A stretch of 22,448 nt of DNA from a virus, in the IMG/VR virus record IMGVR_UViG_3300020174_000085, positions 1-22,448 of that record, one strand, 5' to 3'. A program made the translations under genes and the position numbers. The notes under the pieces were generated by a model that was given only the letters and a program-made list of their open reading frames with translations, did no database searches and had not been told where the DNA came from. Shown here piece after piece: positions 6,485 to 14,039 of the stretch. Within the stretch, counting starts at the first letter, position 1; every line of letters begins with the position of its first letter.

Positions 6485-7359
6485 TGCCTTGGGCGCAGAT
6501 AGCGGCGGCAGTCGCACCATCAATTATTGGTGGAATGTTTGGAGGCGGTAAATCTCAAAAGGTTTCTCAAGAAGCTATTGATGCCGCTAAGCAAGCAAGT
6601 CAGCAAGGATACTTTAGACCAGTTACTGTAACATCTTCTATGGGTGGTGCAGGTGTAGGGCCATATGGTAATCTTGTTTCGCAGATGACACCTCAATATC
6701 AGAATATTGTTAATCAATCTCTTGCGGGTGCAGGTAATATGTACGGGCAACTTGCAGGATTTGATCCTTCTGCTCGTGCGGCAGAGATCTACAAAGAGCA
6801 AGCTGCATTACTACAACCTTCATTTCAACAGCAAGCAACTGATTTACAGTCTCGTTTGTTTGGATCAGGACGTTTAGGTTTACGTCTTGCAGGAGAGTCT
6901 CAAGGATTAGGCACTGGTTCTGGTATGGTACAGCCTGATGCATTAGGATTAGGACAAGCACAGCAACAGACTCTTGCACAAGTTGCGGCAGGATCTCGTG
7001 CGCAAGCATACGAAGAAGCTAATCAAACAGCCAATCTTGCAGGTGCTATGCTCAAGGGTGGTTTAAGTATTCAACAAGCAGAAACAGAAATGATGAAGCT
7101 AGGTGTAGATGCTGAGACTGCTCGTGCTGCAGCGGCATATGCGGCGGGTAACTTAATGATGTCTCCATACACAGGAGCTATGCAAGCGGCTGCAGGATAT
7201 GACCAGAATCGTGCAGGCTTGTTTGGTGGTATTACGACTGGCTTGTTGAGTAATCCTAACTTTATGGGAGGATCTGGGAATACTGGTAGCACTGGTAGCG
7301 GTGGAGGTGCTTTTACTCCAACTGGTATTCAACAACCTCCTAATCAGGTATGGACATAA
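6484..7359 (+). CDS. Internal virion / DNA ejection protein (T7 gp14-like position)
   Basis: This 291-aa protein starts with a short hydrophobic, glycine-rich segment (MPWAQIAAAVAPSIIGGMFG then GGKSQK). An Ala/Gln-rich helical body (QQQTLAQVAAGSRAQAYEEA; DAETARAAAAYAAGNLM) and a Gly/Ser-rich disordered C-terminus follow. A small N-terminal hydrophobic patch with a helical, Ala-rich body is typical of podovirus ejection proteins such as P22 gp7 or T7 gp14, which leave the virion to form a conduit in the host envelope. It heads a run of large structural ORFs as in the T7 gp14-15-16 order. The assignment is inferred from composition and order, not from a motif. Confidence 0.55.
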   Translation: MPWAQIAAAVAPSIIGGMFGGGKSQKVSQEAIDAAKQASQQGYFRPVTVTSSMGGAGVGPYGNLVSQMTPQYQNIVNQSLAGAGNMYGQLAGFDPSARAAEIYKEQAALLQPSFQQQATDLQSRLFGSGRLGLRLAGESQGLGTGSGMVQPDALGLGQAQQQTLAQVAAGSRAQAYEEANQTANLAGAMLKGGLSIQQAETEMMKLGVDAETARAAAAYAAGNLMMSPYTGAMQAAAGYDQNRAGLFGGITTGLLSNPNFMGGSGNTGSTGSGGGAFTPTGIQQPPNQVWT

Positions 7360-7368
7360 GGATTTATA

Positions 7369-8544
7369 ATGGCAACACGTAATCAAGTACTTAGCATGTT
7401 CGGTGCATCTCCTGAGCAAATTATGGAACGCCAACGTCAAGAACAAGCAGAAATGCTACAACAAATCAGAGATCCTTATCAGCAAACTGGTATGGCTATT
7501 GGTACAATGTTAGGACGCGCATTAGGAGGAGAATCTCCTGAAGTAGAACGTGCGCGTAGATTACAACAAACTTTGCAAGGTGTAGATATGACTAATCCTG
7601 AGCAAATGACTCAGGCCGCATCAATTCTAAACAAAGCAGGTTTTGCAAATGAAGCTTTGCAGTTACTTAGTCGAGCCGATGAATTTAAAACTTCTGCACA
7701 ACAACGAGCTACATCAGAAGCACGAGAACAAGCGGCAGAAGCTGAGTTAAAACGTGGAAGGTACGAGACAACACAAGAAACTGAAGCTGTTCCTGTAACG
7801 GTTGATGGGCAAACATATTATGTCTCAGTCAACGCTCGCGTTCGCTACGATAAAGACACGGGAGAGCGCAAAGTATTAACCAGTCAAGACCAACTTACAA
7901 AGCTTGGAGAGCAACAAGCTCAAAAAATGAAACGTGAAGAGCTTGCGTCTCAGTCCGAATCTACATTACGTCAGGCACAATTAACAGCGGCTAGGAAACA
8001 AGCAACTCTTGCAGAAGCACAATTAACTCAAGCAGAAAAAAATGCAAACATTACAACTGGGTTAGTTAAAGTACCTGTCGAAGAAGAAATTAAAGATCTT
8101 GCAGGACGTGTTACAGGCTATCGTACTGGTTTTGAGTATAAACCCGCTAAGGGTAGAATGGTTACAAATGAAGAAGGAAAAGAAGTATTCCAACCTTTCT
8201 TAAGTGATTCAATGCCAGTTGCAGAAGTCGTTGATGATAAGGGATTACCTCAAGGGGCTGTCGAAATTGATAGAAGTAAAGACCTAACCATTGAAAGTCG
8301 TGGACAAGAGTTTGTTAAAGTTGGTGCAGGTGAAGAAGCTAAATTCTACCAGTTAGTTAGGTTAGGAGATTTAGAATACTACATGCCTACTCCTGTAGAT
8401 CCCGGTACTATTTATGCACCGATTGAAGAAGAACAGCCATCAACGCAATCAAACTTAGGAAGAAAAGGACAAATGAGTAGAGGAACAACAATGACTGAAC
8501 AACCTGTTATCTCTTCTCCTCCTCGTACACGAAGAAAGCGTTAA
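7369..8544 (+). CDS. Internal virion protein, coiled-coil rich (T7 gp15-like position)
   Basis: This 391-aa protein starts at an ATG preceded by TAAGGA at 7357-7362. The N-terminal half is strongly helical and Gln/Glu/Ala/Arg-rich (EQIMERQRQEQAEMLQQIRD; TSAQQRATSEAREQAAEAEL), then KQATLAEAQLTQAEKNA at about residue 210. This suggests long coiled coils. The C-terminal third is more beta-like (LVRLGDLEYYMPTPVD) and ends with a basic tail (PPRTRRKR). No catalytic motif is seen. By position it is the middle of three ejection-type proteins. It could also be a tail-associated structural protein; mass spectrometry of virions would decide. Confidence 0.5.
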   Translation: MATRNQVLSMFGASPEQIMERQRQEQAEMLQQIRDPYQQTGMAIGTMLGRALGGESPEVERARRLQQTLQGVDMTNPEQMTQAASILNKAGFANEALQLLSRADEFKTSAQQRATSEAREQAAEAELKRGRYETTQETEAVPVTVDGQTYYVSVNARVRYDKDTGERKVLTSQDQLTKLGEQQAQKMKREELASQSESTLRQAQLTAARKQATLAEAQLTQAEKNANITTGLVKVPVEEEIKDLAGRVTGYRTGFEYKPAKGRMVTNEEGKEVFQPFLSDSMPVAEVVDDKGLPQGAVEIDRSKDLTIESRGQEFVKVGAGEEAKFYQLVRLGDLEYYMPTPVDPGTIYAPIEEEQPSTQSNLGRKGQMSRGTTMTEQPVISSPPRTRRKR

Positions 8545-8545
8545 T

Positions 8546-10513
8546 ATGGCTATTGTAGTCAACCATCCTGTTCTTGGGAGAGTCTCATTTCCCGACAACT
8601 ATACTCCGCAACAGATTGATGCCGAGCTACTTCAGCTTGGAGCATCTTTATTGCCAGAGAAATCTTCTGGTGATGTGTTCTTTAATCAACTAGGCGAGGG
8701 TTTTGAGGCTACCATTGAAGGGCTTGGTCAGCTTACTGGATTAGGCGGTGAGCCAACACAAGAAGACTACATTGATGAGTTTCAAAACCGTGTTGAGTTA
8801 GAACAGAATCCTGTTGCGGGTTATGGCGGTTATGTTGTTGGTGCTATTCTTGATCCTATTACAATCCCTGCCGCATTTTTAAAGCCTATTGCTATTGGTG
8901 GTAAACTTGCTACTGGTGCGGCTAGAGGTGCTACAGCAGGTGTACTCTACGGTGCTACTGCTCCAGTCTATGAAGAGTTTGGCGACAGTCGTTTACTGAA
9001 TACAACAGTTGGTGGTATATTTGGTGGTGCTTTAGGTGGTGCGTTGTCACGAATTACAGCGTCTGATATTACTAAGCCTATTGCTCCTGAGAAAATGGAT
9101 GACGCTGTTGACAGTGTACTAGAAGATGTCGCTGAGTCCGTGACTCCTCAAGTAAGAGTTGCTGAAACTGCAGAGCCACAGCCAATTACCGTAGGGCCAG
9201 AAAGAGCACTTGTAAAACTTGAAGAAGAATTAACCCCAATTGCTCAACCTGCTCTTAAATCTGGTGATCGTAAAGCAACAGAAGAACTTGTTACAAAGCT
9301 TGAAAATCGTATTGCTAATATGGAGCGCACTAAACCTAAGCGTGGTTCTCAAGTTGCTAAAAACTTAGAAGCGGATAAACAACAAGTCAGAATTCTTAAA
9401 GAAAAACTAGCTCAAAACACTGACGAAGCGCAAGCCGCTAGACTTGATCTTGAAAACTTACGCGCGGGTGCAATAGATAAATTATCTCCTGCAAGTAGAG
9501 CAAGAGTTGATGAGCTATCAACCATTCAAGTTAAACCTCAAACTCCAATACAGCAAGCGGTACGTACTCAAGCAGATTTAGCTCAAGAGACAGCGGAACA
9601 GCCAATCTTCTTTGTACGCCCTGCAGTTACAAGACCAGTAGCTTCTACTCCCGTTACAAAAACACTTGAACAAATTTCAGAAGATTCTAAGCAAGTTATT
9701 CAACGGGCTGTTAGAGGTGAACCTGAGCCTGTTCCTGAAATACCTCAACGTCAGTTTACTATGGATGACATTATGCAACGCAGAGTTGTAGGCTCTGGTG
9801 CGGCTCGTGTGTCTCCGTTACAGACAGCAGATGAGTTAAATCTTAAGTGGTCTGAGAAAGCGAGACTACAATCTGGTGCGCTTGGGCCTCGTATGGTGAC
9901 TCGCAAGTATCTTCCTTCAGATCAACCTCCGGGTTCTCCGATGACTGCAAAAGTAGAAGAAGGAGCTTTCCCTGAGTTTGAGTTTCCTGCAGGACCAGTT
10001 CGTAACTATGCGGCTCAGTTGTACCAATCACTTAACAAGCTCCGTTATGGTGCTAATGTGGCAAGAGGACGTGGTGATACTCGTGGCTCTGGTACCAGAC
10101 AAGCGCGTATTAATGCGGCAGGTCGGTGGATTGCCAGTCTTGAAGAAGAAGGTAAGTATGTAGAAGACTTTATTCTTGCGGCTGATCGTGGAGATATTGG
10201 AGCTACGCAAATTATGGGGTCAGCTAGAGTACAACAGGATGTTCAAGAAATTGTTGCAAGACACGCTCAAGAATATGACGACTTAATAGAAGAGTTTGGG
10301 TCAATTGATGCAATACCTAAAGCACTGTACGATGAACACATTGCTCGCTCAGTCCCTGCATTAATGATCAACGCGAAGCTTAGTGGTGCATTAACAGAAG
10401 CCTCTGATATGTTAAATGCCTCTAAATGGGTGAAGCAAGCTCTTGGGTTAAACCTAAAAGGTAAAGTTGCAAAAGCTCGTATGACAGAATTATTCGGAAC
10501 AAGGTGTATTTAA
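8546..10513 (+). CDS. Large internal virion protein, first (N-terminal) ORF
   Basis: This 655-aa protein begins MAIVVNHPVLGRVSFPDNYT then PQQIDAELLQLGASL, a short beta-then-helix start found at the N-termini of large marine podovirus virion proteins. A Gly/Ala-rich, partly hydrophobic stretch follows at about residues 88-165 (GYGGYVVGAILDPITIPAAF; ATAGVLYGATAP; GGIFGGALGGAL), suited to membrane insertion during ejection. Long helical segments come next (ATEELVTKLENRIANMERTK). The ORF ends abruptly with ELFGTRCI and its TAA overlaps the ATG of the following 733-aa ORF, which is in the -1 frame relative to it. Together the two would give about 1,388 residues, close to T7 gp16 (1,318). No lytic transglycosylase motif was recognised. 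Confidence 0.6.
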   Translation: MAIVVNHPVLGRVSFPDNYTPQQIDAELLQLGASLLPEKSSGDVFFNQLGEGFEATIEGLGQLTGLGGEPTQEDYIDEFQNRVELEQNPVAGYGGYVVGAILDPITIPAAFLKPIAIGGKLATGAARGATAGVLYGATAPVYEEFGDSRLLNTTVGGIFGGALGGALSRITASDITKPIAPEKMDDAVDSVLEDVAESVTPQVRVAETAEPQPITVGPERALVKLEEELTPIAQPALKSGDRKATEELVTKLENRIANMERTKPKRGSQVAKNLEADKQQVRILKEKLAQNTDEAQAARLDLENLRAGAIDKLSPASRARVDELSTIQVKPQTPIQQAVRTQADLAQETAEQPIFFVRPAVTRPVASTPVTKTLEQISEDSKQVIQRAVRGEPEPVPEIPQRQFTMDDIMQRRVVGSGAARVSPLQTADELNLKWSEKARLQSGALGPRMVTRKYLPSDQPPGSPMTAKVEEGAFPEFEFPAGPVRNYAAQLYQSLNKLRYGANVARGRGDTRGSGTRQARINAAGRWIASLEEEGKYVEDFILAADRGDIGATQIMGSARVQQDVQEIVARHAQEYDDLIEEFGSIDAIPKALYDEHIARSVPALMINAKLSGALTEASDMLNASKWVKQALGLNLKGKVAKARMTELFGTRCI

Positions 10514-12714
10514 TGGAAACTTGCCGTAGCGTATTCGCTGATTTCATGAAAGGCAAAAAGATGGCTGACTCTATGGGGCCACGGGTAGGAGAGAAGTATC
10601 TTGATGCAGTCGCAAGAGGTGAGTTAGCAGGTAAAAAAACTGCAAGTGATATTGTTATGGATTCTGTTGCAGAGACTGCTGTGTCAGGGCTGTTATCTAA
10701 CCCTGCCTCATGGTTAATTCAGATTGTATCTGGTGTTACTCAGTCTGTCTTGATGCCCTTAGTTAGATTATCGCAAGGGTTAGTGCAAGGTGGTCCATTT
10801 ACTAAAGTAGGTAAAGAATCTCTTACAGACGCAGGAGCTATGTTGTTTGGTGCAATCCAAGGATACAAAGAGTTTGTACCATTTCTACTCAAAGGATTGG
10901 CAAACGGTTTACCAATTGACATTGACTTTACTAAAGGTCTTAACCAAAAAGAACTACGTGCTTTGTTGCGAAACGCAGGATTAACAGAAGACTCTAGTCC
11001 TCGTGAGTTGAATGCTTTCTTAAAAGACAGATACGATTATATTAACCAAGGTATCCCAAGTCGTTTTGGTGGAGACTTTATTCGGTTACCTACCCGTATT
11101 ATTGTGGCCCTTGATGAGGGTATGAAAGCTGTATTCCGTAGACAGAAGTACAACGCTCTTGCATTCCGTAAAGCAATGGAGATTACTGACAACGGTACTA
11201 AGGGTGATCCTTTAGCTGAATGGAACAAGCTCATTGGTGTCAACTTAGCAGATGAAGTAGAATCTCAAAAAGCATGGAAGTTTATTAAAGGTAAAGATGA
11301 TGCAGATATGGGCGAGTTGTCTGCTATGTATCGCGCACAAGATTACGCCAAGCTTAACGCATTCCAACAAGAGTTATTTGGTGCGGCACGACAGATGCAA
11401 AAGTATCGTGCTGAACATAAGATCCTTGTATTCGCTATCCCATTCTTGAAGTCTCCATACAACATTCTAAAAGAAGGTGTAACTTTTGTACCCGGCTTAG
11501 GTTATATGGCAGGGAAGTTCTATAAGAAAGCAACTAGCGTGGTAAATCTAGGTAGACTAGATGATGCTCAACGCTCTCGTTTCCTTGAGTTAAGTGACAA
11601 ACTTAACATGAACAAAGCAGAGGCTTCTGAGTTAAAGAAACTGCGTAACATCATTGGCCCTACTCGTTACGAAAAGATGGATACCAGTGAGATTATGGGA
11701 CGACAGCTTCTAGGGTTTGGCGCGGCTGTTACAGCATACTCAATGTTTGATGAAGGGTTAATTACAGGTAAGATGCCTGAAAATCCTGCTGAGCGTGAGG
11801 CATGGAGAGCTAATGGAATCCCTGAGTTCTCAATACGTGTTGGAGATCAGTGGATATCTTATCGTAAGATCGAGCCTCTCTCTACTGTGTTTGGTTTGAT
11901 GAGTGACCAGTATCGTTTGTGGGATGAGTACTTTGAGAACGCACAAGATCCTAACATTGATGAGTGGGAAAAGTATATCAGTGCTACACATGGATCATTA
12001 GTTCAGAATATTATGGGTAAGTCTTTCATGGAGGGACTGTCTAACATTGTCAACCTTGCAACAGCAGGGGCAACGGGTAACTCAGGACAAGAACTACAAA
12101 ACATTGCGGCTAACCTTGGTCGAGTTGTTGTACCTTACGGTGCGTTCCTTAACTCAGTTGCTATCTCAATGGACACAGAGAATGCACCAAGTGGTAAGGC
12201 ATGGGATAGACAAGCAACATCAGTCATTGAAAAACTACAACAGCGAATTCCCGGATTTCGAGAGTCGCTTCCGTTAATGTATGGCATCTATGGTGAGGCA
12301 CGTAAGCTAGATATTATTGATGTATGGGATGGTATTAAGACTGTTGATGACGTGGACAAGACAGCCTTACAAGAAGAATTAGCTACCCTTGGCGTTGCTT
12401 ATGCTCCGATCGACAGAACAATTAAAACAGATATGAAGCTTAACAATAATGAACTAGGTCAGCTACGTGAGATCTCAGCGCAGATGGTGACACCTATGCT
12501 TGAAGATATGATTAGCGCACCGGGTTGGAGGACTCTACCTAACTCGCTAAAGGATAGAGTATTCAAAGACACCATGAGAGCAGGACGCTCTGCCGCAATG
12601 AAAGTATTCATCGGTAAGAACATTGGTGTTAAAGAATTTGAGAAGCGGTATATGTTTGCATTACTGAAGAACAAAGGATTGCAAGACTTAATGACTGAAC
12701 CCGGAGTTTTGTAG
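10513..12714 (+). CDS. Large internal virion protein, second (C-terminal) ORF
   Basis: From the ATG at 10513 the product is 733 aa; a GTG at 10504 is also in frame but lies within the Shine-Dalgarno-like AAGGTG (10501-10506). The protein has a conserved-looking core with LSNPASWLIQIVSGVTQSVL, RYDYINQGIPSRFGGDFIRL, AIPFLKSPYNILKEGVTF and RQLLGFGAAVTAYSMFDEGL. These match in style the large internal or ejection proteins of marine podoviruses. Several hydrophobic amphipathic helices are present, but no classical signal peptide. It is the last plus-strand gene and ends 5 bases before the terminator hairpin region of the opposing operon. The split from the upstream ORF may be a real gene boundary or a frameshift. 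Confidence 0.6.
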   Translation: METCRSVFADFMKGKKMADSMGPRVGEKYLDAVARGELAGKKTASDIVMDSVAETAVSGLLSNPASWLIQIVSGVTQSVLMPLVRLSQGLVQGGPFTKVGKESLTDAGAMLFGAIQGYKEFVPFLLKGLANGLPIDIDFTKGLNQKELRALLRNAGLTEDSSPRELNAFLKDRYDYINQGIPSRFGGDFIRLPTRIIVALDEGMKAVFRRQKYNALAFRKAMEITDNGTKGDPLAEWNKLIGVNLADEVESQKAWKFIKGKDDADMGELSAMYRAQDYAKLNAFQQELFGAARQMQKYRAEHKILVFAIPFLKSPYNILKEGVTFVPGLGYMAGKFYKKATSVVNLGRLDDAQRSRFLELSDKLNMNKAEASELKKLRNIIGPTRYEKMDTSEIMGRQLLGFGAAVTAYSMFDEGLITGKMPENPAEREAWRANGIPEFSIRVGDQWISYRKIEPLSTVFGLMSDQYRLWDEYFENAQDPNIDEWEKYISATHGSLVQNIMGKSFMEGLSNIVNLATAGATGNSGQELQNIAANLGRVVVPYGAFLNSVAISMDTENAPSGKAWDRQATSVIEKLQQRIPGFRESLPLMYGIYGEARKLDIIDVWDGIKTVDDVDKTALQEELATLGVAYAPIDRTIKTDMKLNNNELGQLREISAQMVTPMLEDMISAPGWRTLPNSLKDRVFKDTMRAGRSAAMKVFIGKNIGVKEFEKRYMFALLKNKGLQDLMTEPGVL

Positions 12715-12719
12715 TGTAC

Positions 12720-12743
12720 AAAAAAAAGCCCTCCGAAGAGGGC
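12720..12743 (-). terminator. Intrinsic terminator of the leftward replication operon
   Basis: On the minus strand the sequence is GCCCTC-TTCG-GAGGGC followed by eight T residues, a six-pair GC-rich stem closed by the very stable C(UUCG)G tetraloop. It lies 18 bases downstream of the last minus-strand gene and 5 bases past the last plus-strand stop. On the plus strand the same hairpin lacks a U tract after it, so it should stop only leftward transcripts. Confidence 0.9.
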
Positions 12744-12761
12744 AATCCACTGGAGGGTGGT

Positions 12762-12953
12762 TCAGTCGTCAGCAAGTCCGTAAACATTACCAACCATAAT
12801 CTTTAAAAATGGTATGTTGAATATATACCCATCAAAGAAATAAATTGTAGTGTCCTCTTCTGATTCTCCACGTTGTCGTCCATATACAGGCTGTGCTTCT
12901 ACAGACTCAACAGATAATCCAAAGACGTGCCACCAACTAAATTGTACTACCAT
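12762..12953 (-). CDS. Small protein downstream of nrdB, unknown function
   Basis: The chosen ATG at 12953 gives 63 aa; a TTG at 12959 is also in frame. AGGAG lies 10 bases upstream of the ATG within the end of nrdB, and the gene overlaps the nrdB stop by 7 bases. The sequence is MVVQFSWWHVFGLSVESVEA, then QPVYGRQRGESEEDTTIYFF and DGYIFNIPFLKIMVGNVYGL, then ADD. It contains beta-strand-like aromatic segments and an acidic middle, without a clear membrane helix or Cys motif, so it is not a glutaredoxin. It is the last gene before the terminator. Its place in the RNR block suggests a nucleotide-metabolism link, but nothing in the sequence proves it. Confidence 0.6.
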   Translation of the reverse strand: MVVQFSWWHVFGLSVESVEAQPVYGRQRGESEEDTTIYFFDGYIFNIPFLKIMVGNVYGLADD

Positions 12954-13900
12954 CCCCAATCATCTCCTTTTAGTCCATGTGCATTGTAATCAGTCACTCG
13001 CTTTTCAAAGAAGTTACTCATAGAGCTACCTCCAAGAATCTCCTCCATCCACGGTAGAGGGTTCTCCTTAACCTTCCAGTTTGTCTTGAGACCAAGTTGC
13101 AATAGTCGTCTGTCTGCGAGATAACGAATGTACTGCTTGACATCTGCCGCCGTGAGACCTTCCAAGTCACCCATCTCATACGCAAGATCAATAACCTTGT
13201 CTTCAAGTTTGACTGCAGTACGGAACATCTCGTAAATACTTTTCTTGAAATCGTCATTAACGATGCGTGGATGTTCATTACAATACTCCCTGAATAACTT
13301 AGCCATCCCCTCTGCGTGTTGTGACTCATCCCGTACTGACCACTCAACAACAGTACACATACCCGGCATCTTACCGTAGCGTTGGTAGTTCAGTAGCATC
13401 GCAAATGCTGAGAACAAACTCATACCTTCATTCAATACTGATCGTGCAATTGCAAGTGCTGTACCATGTACACTATTTACGTCAATATCGGACATGAACT
13501 CCAGTTTTGCAGACATTTGCTGATACTCTAAGAACGATGTGAACTCCTCTTCAGGTAGTCCGAGAGTGTCATTGAGTAAGGCGTATGCTCGTTGATGGAT
13601 GAACTCACGAGAAGCAAAGGCTGTGAGCATGGCTCTAATCTCATTGTTCTTGAACTTGGGAATATAATACTCAAGATAGTTTGTTCCAACCGCCACGTCT
13701 GTCTGCGTAAATAACCGCAAGATCTGGGTGATATGGTTCTTCTCGCTCTCCGATAATGCGCCTGACTTCCAGTGTGATACATCTGTTTGTAACTCTAGCT
13801 CATCTTCAATCCAATGGATACGCTCATGCTCCGTGGCATACGTAACAGCCCAAGGGTAGTTGAATGGTTTATAACTTTTGCTCTGTTCCTGCAAGCTCAT
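12947..13900 (-). CDS. nrdB: Ribonucleotide reductase class I, beta (radical) subunit
   Basis: This 317-aa protein has the complete R2 metal site: D68 (LRLFTQTD), E99 and H102 (REFIH), E158 (VLNEGM), and E192 and H195 (RDESQH). The radical tyrosine is Y106 in the ExxHxxxY arrangement, equivalent to E. coli E115, H118 and Y122. It stores the tyrosyl radical used by NrdA to reduce ribonucleotides. The C-terminus NFFEKRVTDYNAHG then LKGDDWGW fits the flexible tail that docks on NrdA. The ATG at 13900 has GGAGAG 8 bases upstream and lies inside a 56-aa ORF. The length is somewhat shorter than E. coli NrdB (376 aa), as is common in phages. All key residues are present, so activity is likely. Confidence 0.95.
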   Translation of the reverse strand: MSLQEQSKSYKPFNYPWAVTYATEHERIHWIEDELELQTDVSHWKSGALSESEKNHITQILRLFTQTDVAVGTNYLEYYIPKFKNNEIRAMLTAFASREFIHQRAYALLNDTLGLPEEEFTSFLEYQQMSAKLEFMSDIDVNSVHGTALAIARSVLNEGMSLFSAFAMLLNYQRYGKMPGMCTVVEWSVRDESQHAEGMAKLFREYCNEHPRIVNDDFKKSIYEMFRTAVKLEDKVIDLAYEMGDLEGLTAADVKQYIRYLADRRLLQLGLKTNWKVKENPLPWMEEILGGSSMSNFFEKRVTDYNAHGLKGDDWGW

Positions 13901-14039
13901 ATATTTGTCTCTCCAGTGTGTCCAGTCTGTTGGACAGTTCTATGATTGTGTCGTATGCGTCATTTAATAATTGTTTATTGAAAGGGTCTACGTCTTTGAC
14001 CAGTTCAATTCTTTCCAGTATCTTAGTTACCCCTGACAT
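13869..14039 (-). CDS. Small helical protein nested between nrdA and nrdB
   Basis: This 56-aa frame runs from an ATG at 14039 to a TAA at 13869-13871. The sequence is MSGVTKILERIELVKDVDPF, then NKQLLNDAYDTIIELSNRLD, then TLERQIYELAGTEQKL. It has regularly spaced Leu/Ile residues, suggesting a coiled coil at residues 30-50. It overlaps the end of nrdA by 13 bases and the start of nrdB by 32 bases, so it bridges the otherwise untranslated 126 bases between them. Ribosomes terminating on nrdA could restart here. No family is recognised. The length, overlap geometry and sensible helix-forming composition support translation, but the reading frame could also be incidental. Confidence 0.5.
   Translation of the reverse strand: MSGVTKILERIELVKDVDPFNKQLLNDAYDTIIELSNRLDTLERQIYELAGTEQKL

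Noticed and set aside
7365-7370. TATAAT just before the ATG at 7369
   Set aside because: No -35-like hexamer at the right distance (AATCAG), and the box overlaps the start codon; it is part of the ribosome-binding region.
10462-10513. Programmed -1 ribosomal frameshift joining the two large virion ORFs
   Set aside because: No canonical X XXY YYZ heptamer is seen in the overlap; the best site, GCA AAA GCT at about 10469-10477, is weak, and there is no obvious stimulatory stem. Kept only as an alternative in the findings.
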